Below are positions 54,057-64,000 of a DNA stretch of 64,000 nucleotides, one piece after another (positions within the stretch are counted from its first letter, which is position 1; every line of letters starts with the position of its first letter). Below the pieces are notes generated by a model. That model was not told the DNA's origin and made no database searches. It was given only the letters and a program-made list of their open reading frames with translations. Position numbers and translations under genes: made by a program. This DNA comes from Cucumis sativus (Eukaryota > Streptophyta > Magnoliopsida > Cucurbitales > Cucurbitaceae): the NCBI RefSeq assembly GCF_000004075.3, contig NC_026657.2:12090001-12154000 (forward strand), given 5' to 3'.

Positions 54057-56381
54057 AAATGAAGTTGAGAGGGACGGAGTGAGAGAGACAGAGAGTGGGA
54101 TCCACGTTGAGATCTCGCTGAAGGGACGGATCAGCTTCAGAAGGACTTCATAATGGCTTTAGGTCCTTTTTCCAATTAGTGTAAGTGTGTAACCGACTTC
54201 CCCAACTTTTTCTTTCATTTTCACTCAACTTATCTGTTTCAACTTTTAAACTTATATTTACGATTAATATTTTCACTAAATTGTTGTTGGTAATAAAAAT
54301 TACTAATTTATTATTTAATAAAATAAATATAAATTAGTTACTTACTTATCTCTTCACATTCTCATTCTCATGTCCATTATGAAGAGATAAAAATAGGTTA
54401 CAATATGATAACTAAATTTTGTCTTTCATCCATCCTTATAAATAGTTTCACATTTTTTTATTTATAAGTAAAAAAAGAAAAAATCATTGTTTTTTTAGTG
54501 TTATGATATGATTTTGTTGTATAAATTTTTTTTTAGTGTTACTTTTGTACCAAATTTATCCTATCTATCTTATTTATCTTACTATTTAAAGTATAGCTAG
54601 CGTGTAGAATCATTTTTGAACCGTCCAAATGAAATTGAAGATTTTTGAATCGTCCAAATGATAATTCTCCAATTTCAATTATGTACTTTGGTTATGATAT
54701 TCTTATTCATTAAGAAGTTTTAAAATTAATTAATAGTGTATTTTTTATATTTATAAGAGTATCATTTGATTTTAAACATAAAAATTGTATATTTGACTAC
54801 CTAAACCTAATATGTGTGAATTAAAATACATACATATAACCTAATATGGTGAATTAAAATACATACATACGTTAAAGATTTTTGGTATATATAAGATCAT
54901 TGTTAATACTTTCAAACTTGTTGTTTATAGTCCATTATATCACATGCTTCCCTATTTAGTGCATTAATATGACAATCCAAAGTCTCTGCTAAGCTAAGTA
55001 AATAATTATGTTTTCTTTTTCAATTGGTTGATTTGAGGTATACCAAACCTCTCAACTTCCTTTGAATTAATTTCCTTAAAATTAAATTATCACACTTTAA
55101 ATTGTTATATTGAATTCCATGTTTTAGACTTTTCCTTTTTATCTTTAATTGACTGAATGTTATGTTGAATATCTATCAGTTACGTATTAGTTGAGTGCAA
55201 AATACATTTAAATAAATTTAAAAATCGGGCTTTTAATGTTATCAATTCAAAAACATAAAGTGGTCAAAATTACTTTTAAAATCTAACAAAAACGTGCTTA
55301 CTTCTAAAGGAGTATTCATGAAAAAAAAATATAAATTGAAAAAGAAAAACGGTGAAAAATAGCATATTTGATAAAAATATGTCAAAATAGCAAGGCAAAT
55401 TCCAACATTATTAGAACGTTCGATAATGGTAGGATATTATTAGAATGTGACTTTGAAGGAGAAGAATATTATTAGGATTTGACTTGGAAGGATATTTTAA
55501 TTTAAAAATGTCCTAAGGATAACACAAAATAACTCGTTTTGAAACAACCTTTCTATTTTTTTCCCAAAAGTACGAACCATTCTCAATTATTGGTTTTGTT
55601 CGATATAACTGTTACAATTATATCATTTCATGACAATATAACAGCTTAAAATGTAACTCTAAACTAATCTAAATAAGTTGAACAGGAGAAAATTTTACTC
55701 GTTATGTAAGTTTCCCTTCTGTAATTAGTGGCAATATGGCCTCATTTCCACTATCTCATCCCAATGATAAACACAGGAAACAATTTTAAAGATGTATGAA
55801 CACTTTGTTTCGGCAACAAACACAAATAGAAAAGCACATTCGTCACAAATCCATATGCTATACGACTTTTATGTTTGTTACATTTCAATTCAAACCTGCA
55901 GCAGGATTTCTGACAGGCTTTCTATCTCTTCCTAAACAGAGAATCTTATGTCAGGCAACATGATCAAATTCAAATCGGGTAAGTTAAACCTCATCAAATC
56001 CAACCCACCATGGAAAATAGGAAGAAGTACAATCAAACATCATGATGCATGCCAGGTTTTGTTGATTCCATTAGCAAGAACTTACCAGCGCATCTCGAAC
56101 GAAACATCACGCCGTTTTGGTTTAAAAATAAAATTCTAGAAAATTAATTCCGGGAATTAATTAGACCACTGTTTCAGATTAAACATCCACATAAATGAGA
56201 ACATAGCAGAGTTTGGTTTTTCTTTTATGTTCTTGAAAAGGGAAAACTTTATTTGAAGTTTGGATATTTTACACTATTTACATCTTTTACCACACCACTA
56301 ACAAAATTCCATAGAACTGTATCATTCATTCTTCTCCAGCTCTCGAACTCCTCCATAGCTAGGCATCCCACACAACAGAAC
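54057..56381. other. Intergenic between UMP-CMP kinase and aldehyde reductase
   Basis: Kinase promoter side and 3' flank of the reductase (both minus strand). AT-rich. Contains repeated TTTTTGAA(C/T)CGTCCAAATGA near 54615-54660 and a 34-bp tandem duplication at 54806-54871. No gene seen. Confidence 0.6.
54806..54871. repeat. 34-bp tandem duplication
   Basis: Two adjacent units, CCTAATATG(T)GTGAATTAA followed by AATACATACATA, starting at 54806 and 54840 with one indel. Confidence 0.75.
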
Positions 56382-58210
56382 TCAAGCATTCACTACAGTC
56401 CCACCTAAAGGGTAAAAAGAACACACACAAAAGCCATAAGACATAAATAAACGAAAACCAAAAACAAAATAATTTTTTTCTCTTATTTTTTTAAAAGCAT
56501 ACCATTGGGGTGGAGGACTTGGCCAGTAATATAAGAGGAATCAGCATTACAGGCAAGGAAGACATACGAAGGAGCCACCTCAATGGGCTGCCCAGCTCGC
56601 TTCATTGGAACCTGAGACCCAAAACTAGCCGTCTCTTCCTCATCGAAGGAGGCTGGAATCAACGGCGTCCATATCGGACCCGGCGCCACGCCATTGACCC
56701 TTATCCCTTTATTAGCTAACTGTAGCGCCAGGCCTCTAGTAAACGCCACAATGGCTCCCTTTGTGGAAGTGTAATCAAGTAGTTTAGCATTGCCTTTATA
56801 GGCATTCACCGAGGTCGTATTGATTATGGAGCTCCCCTCTTTCATATGCTTCAATGCATGCCTTAACTCAAAAAACCCGATATGAATTCCCAAACTTCAG
56901 AGCTAATTGCGTTGGAATTAGAATGAGTTTACCTGGTGGTGAAGAAGTAGGAGAAAATGTTGGTTCGAAACACTCTGAGGAGTCTTTCCTCGTCGATGTC
57001 CTCAACGGAGGAGGATTTGTACTGCTCGGCGGCGTTGTTAATCAAAATGTCGATGCGACCGTAGGCTTTGACCACTTCATCTACCACTCTCTTGCAGTTT
57101 TCATCGAACCCTAAGTCCGCCGGAATGGCTAATGGGTCCTTGACTGCGCTGGATTTGGTCGCCTTCTTTATCATTTCAATGGTGTCTTTGGCGTCTTTGT
57201 CCTCCTGACCCTTGACGTAGGTGAAGGCCACAATTGCGCCTTCTAAGGCAAAACAGTAACATACTGCCCGTCCTATGCCTGAGTCCCCGCCCGTCACTAG
57301 CGCCACCTTCCCCTGCACTCAAGTTTTTTCATTTTTGACATGTTTCATGGATTTTTTTGTTTCGTAATCAAATTTTGTATATTTATGTTTTGTTTTCTAC
57401 ACAGTTTTTTTAATTCTTATTTGAAGTTTTGAACGGTCTTTACAAGGAAAAAAGAAAATTAAAATCGTTTTTCATACCATATTTGTTAATAATTGGTGGT
57501 TTAGTCTAGCTCTAGGATGTGACAAAATATTACAAAATATAGTCAAATTTTAATGATAAAATATCATAGATTTTGTAGTTATGTCATCTACAACAATTTT
57601 CTTTTAAACAAATATCGTTTAATACTCCAAAACATCTAAATTTGTAACAATTTTAGTATGATCAAGTTCTACTAACATTAAGTGCGTATATTTTCATTAC
57701 AGTTAAAGAGTTGTTTTCACTGCCATTATATTTTGCTTATGTTTATAACTACAATACGGTGAGTAAGGATCCTTAAAGTTGTAGGTAAGTTAAGGTTTAG
57801 GGAATATAACTAATTAAAAAAAGGTATCCTTTTTAAATTTTCTTTTGAATAAGAAGAGTGAAGAAGCAAACGAGGAAAAAGAAATAAAGATAGGAGAGGA
57901 AAGAAAAGTTAAGTGCCTGAAGTTTATTGGCAGGGTTGTAATCAGGTGAAGTAAACTGAGGAGTTGGATCCATGGCATGCTGTTTGCCAGGTTGAGCTTG
58001 TTGCTTCTGAGGAGGAAACTTTTGTTGGCCTTCAGACGCCATATTTCTCACCCAACAACACCGACTAGCAATGGAACTATTATTATTATTATTATTACTT
58101 CTATAGCTGCAACCTACAAAGTCAGCACCACAAAACCCACCCAGCAAACAACAAGGAATTAGAGGTCGAATATTGGAGTATGAACAGAACCTAGATGTTA
58201 AAGCAAGCAT
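56382..58210 (-). CDS. NADPH-dependent aldehyde reductase, chloroplast type (SDR family)
   Basis: Short-chain dehydrogenase of the ChlADR1 / glucose-and-ribitol-dehydrogenase-like group, which reduces reactive aldehydes with NADPH. Exons: 58210-57917, 57312-56933, 56861-56503 and 56404-56382. Motifs: TGGDSGIGRAV (coenzyme loop), NNAAEQY, INTTSVNAY (catalytic Ser region), YTSTK (Tyr-x3-Lys) and VAPGPIWTPL; it ends HPNGGTVVNA. The first intron starts GC (CAG|GCACTT) and ends AG. Using the ATG at 58210 the protein is 351 aa with a Cys/Ser/Arg-rich transit-like leader containing six Asn. The in-frame ATG at 58246 lies only about 12 bp from the TATA box, so it is probably not transcribed. The ATG at 58042 (MASEGQQ) would give a cytosolic 295-aa form. 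It resembles Arabidopsis At1g54870, which I recall as seed-expressed; the promoter here has ABRE and RY motifs. Confidence 0.92.
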
Positions 58211-58257
58211 ACATATAAAGAAAGGGGAGTTGGAGTTCAAGTTCATTGAGAGGGGTG

Positions 58258-58265
58258 TTTTTATA
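58258..58265 (-). promoter_or_regulatory. TATA box of aldehyde reductase gene
   Basis: TATAAAAA on the minus strand. Transcription is expected about 30 bp downstream (near 58233), which decides for the ATG at 58210 over 58246. Confidence 0.65.
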
Positions 58266-58298
58266 GGTGTGGAAAATGGGGGTGAGTGGTCAATGTGG

Positions 58299-58337
58299 AC
58301 GTGTCGTCATAGTCGCTTGCGGCGGACACGTACGTGT
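58299..58337 (-). promoter_or_regulatory. Cluster of three ABRE-type ACGTGT elements
   Basis: ACGTGTC at 58299-58305, its inverse GACACGT at 58325-58331, and ACGTGT at 58332-58337; the last two abut as GACACGTACGTGT. All lie 35-80 bp upstream of the TATA box. ACGTGTC is the strong ABA-response element of seed-maturation promoters bound by bZIP factors (ABI5/ABF class). Confidence 0.6.
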
Positions 58338-58468
58338 TTGGAGACGGAAGGAGTGAGTTTTCCAGAGCCTCTCGGACTTCCGTGCCACTCTCTAATCACA
58401 ATGAGTTTCAACTTTTCTTTTAAGTTTTTTTAGCTTCTTCTTCAAAAGATAGCTTCATAAAAGCCCCC

Positions 58469-58474
58469 TGCATG
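58469..58474 (-). promoter_or_regulatory. RY element (CATGCA)
   Basis: CATGCA on the minus strand about 205 bp upstream of the TATA box of the reductase. RY motifs bind B3 factors (ABI3/FUS3/LEC2). The motif is short, and significance rests on its co-occurrence with the ABRE cluster. Confidence 0.4.
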
Positions 58475-59360
58475 TCAAGGGGACGGTGAGGGAAAAGGAT
58501 ATTAATATTAACAGACAGAGATATAGCTCCACAATTTATTTTATTTTATATGGAAATGAGAGTAAATGACAACTAAGAAACGTTTAGAAAATATTTCTTT
58601 ATATGAAAATCAGTAAAATTTTATACTATATACGAAATAATAGATACCTGTCGATTTAACCATAGTCATCCATACAAGTATTAATATTTATTATGGATTT
58701 GGTTATATTTTATAAATTTTTGTTTATTTTTGCTTTCATTTTATATACTTTTTCAAAGAATAAAATGAATAAAAATATTTATAAATAAATATAGTAGAAC
58801 GTGGTCTATACTTAAAAAAAATAGATTGATAATTTAGTTTATTTATTGTATTTGAAAATAATTCTTTAATTTACAAGAAAACGTAAGAAAGGAATATTAC
58901 AAGTATAATCAGTTTCTGTCAATTTAGTAATTTTTTTTATAAAGTATAAATATTTTATCCATTTTCTTTTATTTTAATCCACGTTATTGATAATGCAATT
59001 GTAATAGAAGACTATCATGAATAGAATTCAAAATTTTGATATAGTTTATAAATATTTTAATTTGTTTGTGCTATTTTTGATATTTTTCATTTTGAAAATT
59101 ATATATTTTTAAAATTTAAATATCACACAGTTATCTTTGAAAAAAAAGTAATCTTTTAAAGTATTATAAACATATTTTTTAAAATTCAGGTACATTTAAG
59201 AAACTCAAGAAAAAATATATCTAATGTTATGAACTAAAAACATATATTCATCAAATGTTCGGACTAGAAAGTTAATTTTTTCCGAAGCATTACCGTAAAA
59301 AATCGATCTTTCAAATAAATAAACAAGAATTCAAATATATTTGATTCAATCGGGACGGGA
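58475..59360. other. Intergenic between divergent reductase and peptidase genes
   Basis: AT-rich, no gene seen. It separates two divergent promoters; the part nearest 59340 is probably the start of the peptidase leader. Confidence 0.6.
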
Positions 59361-59450
59361 ATGCTTACGTGGGCAAACTCAAACTCAAACGCTCACGCGA
59401 ACGCCCACGCCCACGCCCACGCCCGCGTCCAACCCCCACTCAGACCTTGA
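59361..59450 (+). CDS. Candidate 29-aa upstream ORF of the peptidase gene
   Basis: ATG at 59361 to TGA at 59448-59450, ending 49 bp before the peptidase ATG at 59500 and in another frame. It is built on a CCCACG hexamer repeat (59390-59429), so the peptide is mostly Ala-His/Asn-Ala repeats. Expression and function are unknown. Confidence 0.3.
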   Translation: MLTWANSNSNAHANAHAHAHARVQPPLRP

Positions 59451-59499
59451 AGCTGGAAAATCGAGGTTCTACGCTGCCTCGCCTTCTCTCCGCCGCCGT

Positions 59500-62400
59500 A
59501 TGTCGAGCCTCATCCGCAAAACCCCCGGGAAACTCACTTCCGGTCTAGTTCTAAAATCATCCTACTGGAATTGCTTTAGGTCCCGTTCGATTCACGCCCC
59601 AGCCTCAGCTCCACAGAAAGGTGCTGCAACCGGACTTTATGGCTTTGACCACCTCAAGTCGCCTCAAGGTTTCCGACGTTTCGTCGATGAAGCAATTGAG
59701 AGGTAACAACATTATTGCTATACGTTGAAAGCACTTACTGCTCGAGAGACGAGACTCCATCTGGAAGCCTATGTGAAGAAACTGAATGTATTAACTGATA
59801 TTGTACGGAAAATGTAAATGCCATTTTTTTTTTCTGGCAATTTTGGTTTGTTATTTTCTTCCGTATCATCAGTTAGTTTAACACTAAAAACATTGAACTT
59901 AGTTATGTATATAGCCAAGCGGAGGTGTTCCATCTTGTTTCCATGTTAATCGGTATGCTATGAGCTTAACTTAATCACTCGTTTTTTTCCTATACGTATA
60001 TATAACGATTATGGAAATAAGAATGTAGGCAAAGATATGAAAGGAAATTAAACAGTACTTAATCTCTTAACTATTGGAGGTTCTTTTGCAAGATATACTG
60101 ATCTTTCTGATAAATTAGATCCAAAGCTATGTGTCTTGCCTTCTTTGCATTTACGTTATATTCTCTTGAAATTTAGGGAAGGTCCAAAACTAGGCATTTA
60201 TCAATGCCAATGGGTATCTTTCTTTGAATCGGAAGAGTACAAGAAAGTGCAACATACAAAGGATTTCGAAACAAAAATCGTCTACTTCTATACGCTATCA
60301 TACAGGATGTCATGTGTTCTGGGTTTAGGAGCCACTTTCATGAGATATTAATACAATATTTATACTACCAATATCTACTTCATTGATAATCTGAGGATTC
60401 TTGAAACCTTTATTAGTTCTAACAAATTCTCTGATTTTTAGGTCTGGAGAGCTTGTTACTTTCATTTCCAGCATGCCTTCTTCAGCAGAAGTTATCCGAG
60501 CAATGGATGAAATTTCCAACAGTGTAGGTTTAGAATTTAGGACTTCAAATTTTTATTTGATCTATCTGTCTCGTATATTTTAGCTTCGATGCAAGAATTC
60601 TTTGTTTAATTGTGGAATTTATTTATTAGGTCTGCTCTGTTTTTGATTCTGCAGAACTTTGTAGGCAAACCCATCCAGACAGGTTTTTACTTTTCATTTT
60701 GTTTACACCCTGGCTATTGTTACTCTCATTCATGTTGCTTTCCCAGTCTGTCTGCAATTGTTCTTCTCACAAGTGTTTGCTACAATTTTTTCATGCAATA
60801 GGGAATTTGTCGAGGAGGCAAACAATGCTGCTATGAGAATGAACGAATATTTTCATGTGAGGAGCCCAGTAAATCATATATATTGAATGTGACATTTTCA
60901 CTTCCTTGTCAGTAAGATGGCTGGTTTGCTAGCTAATTCATTGTCCCTCTCACTGTTATGTCTGAGCCCTATCATCAGTGGAAAGCAAAAATATGTTCTG
61001 GAGTAGTGTATTTTTCTCTAGTTATGGACTCTAATGCCGAGATATATTAAAAGAAAACTTTTGAGAAAATAATTTGGTGTGCTGAAGTGATAAAATGTGT
61101 TATATTAGCAGGACTAGATCTGCTTTTTGTATAAAATTCTAAACCTTTCAGTAGAGTAGTTTGGAGACCTGTATCAAGGGGAAAAACTAACACTTGTACA
61201 CAGTGGACTTGACAGTCTCACAGACAGCCTACTTTATAAGCTTCATCTTAAATGCTATCTCTCATGATTAAAAATGGAAAATTTCAGAAGTTAATACCCA
61301 GATTAGTTATTATCAATCTCTTCCTCTCTTCAACATTCCTTTGAACCTGGGACATATGGGTTAAGTAAACCTTTGAATCTAACTAGATGCAAGGAGAGTC
61401 AATATTACTTACTTAATTAAGAGATACCAAGTTTCATTTTTATATGTGTTTTTATTTTCATCAGTTATTTTAGTAAATAACTTGAACCTACTGAAACTGA
61501 AAACTACTTAACATAAGTAACATGGACCTACAGAATTTAAAAGTACCCAGCATTTAAATTTAAACGAAAAAGATTAGTACTTTTAGCTGTGATTAAATTT
61601 AAAACGATTATGGAAAACACATTATATTTGAATCTAACATGAAATTATTAAGACGAGTTATATATGTGTATATTAGTTTTCCACCTTATTTAGTTTTGCA
61701 CGACCCAGAGAAGGAAAACCAAAATGATCACTAGATTGACTTTACTTTTCTATTTTGAATGAGAAATTGTTGATGTTAATGTTCTTGACTGTTTAGAATC
61801 TCAGACTAAAAATTAATTCATGTTATCTCTCTGTTTATAGTTTCTCAATACAAATCATACTTTGTATAGTGCTGTAAAAAAAGCGGAGCATGAGGCTCAT
61901 CTACTTACACGGGAAGCTCACATGGCTGCCCATTACCTCCGAGTTGACTTTGAAAGGGCTGGAATTCATCTTTCTGCTGGTAATTTCTGTTTTGAGTTCA
62001 CTCTGTTGCTTCTTACTCATGCTTCTGCATTAAAAAACTAACACCTTCATTATACTTGTGCAGATAAATTAGATCGAGTAAATCAGCTGAATATAGAGAT
62101 TTCTCAGCTTTGTCAGGAGTAAGCTCCATATAGTAGTTGCTAGATCTTGGTTTCTTTATCTTCACACCATTTTCATAATCCTTCCAATAATATTTTCTTC
62201 ACATCATTAAAAATTAACTGAATCACTAGCTGTCAGCCTGTCATTATAAACTGGACATAATACTGCTGTCACGAAATTCACGCTCCTTTTTAATTTAATC
62301 ATTGAAAAGTTCATATCTGTTAATAATAAAAGAAAAATACTACTCATAAAATTCAAGTTATCTTCAATCAATCAATTTATCATACTCTTTATATTCAGAG

Positions 62401-63183
62401 CTACTATAAGTGCTTGATGAATGTTCTTTAGTAGTTATTGGGAAATCTCATTATATTTAAACTTAATTGATATATGCATGTATCCGGAGCTATTTAGAGT
62501 CTAGACAGTATTTCTTGCATTTTGGAGGGCAAGAAGAGAAACTGAACTATATTACGTGCATGTTTGTTAACTTTGTTGAATATGTTTTGTTGGATCAGGT
62601 TCAAAGAAAATATCCTCATCGACCCAGGCTATGTGGATATATTTCCACCATTGCGTATGCCAAACAACTTGCACCATCTTGCTAAGCCCATATATCGTTC
62701 AAGTGAATCATTTGGGTCAAGAAGTAGCAAGAAGGAAAATGGATTTAGGTTAATGACTGATTCAGATTCTCTATCTTCTATTCTGCAGTTTGCATCAGAT
62801 GATGAGGTTTGTAACCCTGTTTGTTGTATAATAATACATAGGATGTGTTCTCAGTGGCTTGGGGCAGTTGAAGGATGAGAAGGTCTCCATACATTCTTGT
62901 AGTTTTTAAGACTTAGGCATCAGTTAAATCAAACTGATTTAGCTATTTCAGGAAGGAAATCTTATTCGACAGATGATGAGATGTTTTATAAATTATGGTT
63001 TGCTGAGGTATCGATTTATTCACCATTACGATCAATCCTTTTTCTGATTGCAACTGTTTTTTTCTTTGCACTCGAATATTTTCTCAGGTAAGAAAAATGG
63101 CTTATGTCAAGGGAAATTCAAGTCCTCGTGCTAACCTTGGTGTTCTTGATAAGCTTATTGCCACTCGCCACTCTCTAGCTCAG
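59500..63183 (+). CDS. Mitochondrial intermediate peptidase (M3 family), N-terminal half
   Basis: Removes an octapeptide from imported precursors in the mitochondrial matrix after MPP cleavage. Exons found: 59500-59702, 60442-60523, 60630-60682, 60802-60856, 61841-61979, 62064-62118, 62599-62806 and 63088-63183, all in phase (297 aa). The gene continues past the window, so the HExxH zinc site is not seen. The N-terminus MSSLIRKTPGKLTSGLVLKS is basic and serine-rich, as a presequence should be. Family signatures are GLYGFDHLKSPQGFRRFVDE, VCSVFDSAELCRQTHPD, AMRMNEYFHFLNTNHTLY, QFASDDEVRKM and GVLDKLIATRHSLAQ. The open frame reaches back to 59341 without an ATG, so 59500 is the first usable start. 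It resembles Arabidopsis At5g51540 (from memory). Confidence 0.9.
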
Positions 63184-64000
63184 GTTATTCATACTTATTA
63201 GTTATTTCCGTTCTCTGCAATTTATAAAGAACAACAGAATGCCTAACATTTCTTTCCTAAGTTTTCCCTTTATTCAATACTGAATTCTTAAAATGGTTCT
63301 ACCATTGGGATCAGTTAATTCTAATATTGTGGTGCAAAATTTTTCATCATTTTTTGTGAGGACAATTGCCATGTGAACAGCGAACTTCAATCTCGCTTAA
63401 TCTTAAGTCTTATTTTATAACTGTTTCCTGCAGAGGTTTTTTGTTCCATCATTTATGGTCACAATATATTTGATTTTTTAATAGCGCTTAGGAAAAATAC
63501 TAGACTTGTTAAATAATACATGGTTTAATAGTGGGTTAATATTAAATGGCGAAGGATCTACAAATCTCCTAGTCTTTCAAGAGGTATATTTCCCTAAAAA
63601 AGAAAGTAGCTCCTAAATTAACAGAATTTGTATGGAAAAAATTTGCACACTCTTCTTTCATGATGTATCCTTTTGCACACTCTTCTTTCATGATGTATCC
63701 TTAAAGTCTGCCTGGCTTGAGGATCTGTGCAACCTTCCTCAAGCATGCGTGAACCAAACAGGCTTCTTTTTATTTCTATCAATACTGCCTGCTTGTAGTT
63801 TCACCTTGCCGTCTAGATGAAAGCTAGGAAATTTCCCTAGCACTCAACCAAAGGGCTCCAATGTGGCTTCATCTTCTAGTAAACCTTCCCGCTACTTAAG
63901 TATCTCTAATCTCTTGGTGGAATTAAGTAGAGGCAGATTCCTAAGATGAAAGATGGCTGAAGTAGATTTCTAAATCAGAATTCATCTTGTGGGGAAAGAT
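63184..64000. other. Probable intron of the peptidase gene
   Basis: The GT donor at 63184 opens an intron whose next exon I cannot find before the window ends. Contains a 30-bp tandem duplication and, from about 63700 on, a GC-richer unrecognised stretch that may be a repeat. Confidence 0.5.
63642..63701. repeat. 30-bp direct tandem duplication
   Basis: Two adjacent nearly identical units built on TTTGCACACTCTTCTTTCAT plus GATGTATCC, starting 30 bp apart. Confidence 0.85.

Noticed and set aside
62951-63007. Possible extra exon in the peptidase gene between exons 7 and 8
   Set aside because: It has AG and GT borders, but joining exon 7 directly to 63088 restores the family sequence DDEVRKM. 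Including this piece would break it.

Overview
The window is nuclear plant DNA. It has long AT-rich intergenic tracts, GT-AG introns (and one GC-AG), TATA boxes ahead of several genes, simple-sequence repeats and old transposon fragments. Every recognisable protein belongs to a land-plant family. A degenerate repeat built on short motifs of the TATCG(N)GATAGA type (about 19.96-20.24 kb) is, as far as I recall, common in Cucurbitaceae genomes. A cucurbit is therefore my best guess, but the eudicot assignment is much firmer than the family.

Layout. 0.95-3.6 kb (+): a P-class PPR gene whose C-terminal part has decayed after a premature stop. 5.5-7.6 kb (-): a two-exon PMEI-PME (pectinesterase proprotein). 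10.2-12.1 kb (+): a six-exon, 172-aa, four-TM membrane protein with a Jagunal-like N-terminus. 13.3-37.6 kb: four PMEI-domain (pectin methylesterase inhibitor) genes in AT-rich DNA. The two at 13.3 and 22.0 kb are a recent duplicate pair about 97% identical in protein. The one at 32.0 kb has an intron and two extra cysteines, and the one at 37.0 kb is intronless. 37.7-46.0 kb is gene-poor, with a hAT-type MITE and tandem repeats. 46.0-47.7 kb (-): an OTP70-like plastid PPR-E protein. 48.8-53.9 kb (-): a nine-exon UMP-CMP kinase with a 5'-truncated LINE, flanked by an intact target-site duplication, in its third intron. 56.4-58.2 kb (-): a seed-type NADPH-dependent aldehyde reductase (SDR) with a GC-AG first intron and ABRE/RY promoter motifs. 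59.5 kb to beyond 63.2 kb (+): the 5' half of mitochondrial intermediate peptidase.

How the genes relate. One pectinesterase and four inhibitor-domain proteins lie within 32 kb. All are predicted to be secreted and act on, or control, cell-wall homogalacturonan. The other genes are organelle or housekeeping functions with no obvious link to pectin. From memory, several neighbours match small Arabidopsis blocks: At5g51490-At5g51540, At5g62350-At5g62370 and At4g25250-At4g25280. That suggests a conserved ancestral neighbourhood rather than a newly assembled system.

I found no convincing previously undescribed system. The points most worth a second look are the duplicated PMEI pair with its partly conserved upstream blocks, the fossil C-terminus of the first PPR gene, the clean LINE and hAT insertions, the GC-AG intron, the seed-type promoter of the reductase, and the two upstream ORFs. 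Splice sites were placed by hand from GT/AG signals, reading phase and family similarity; no transcript data were available.
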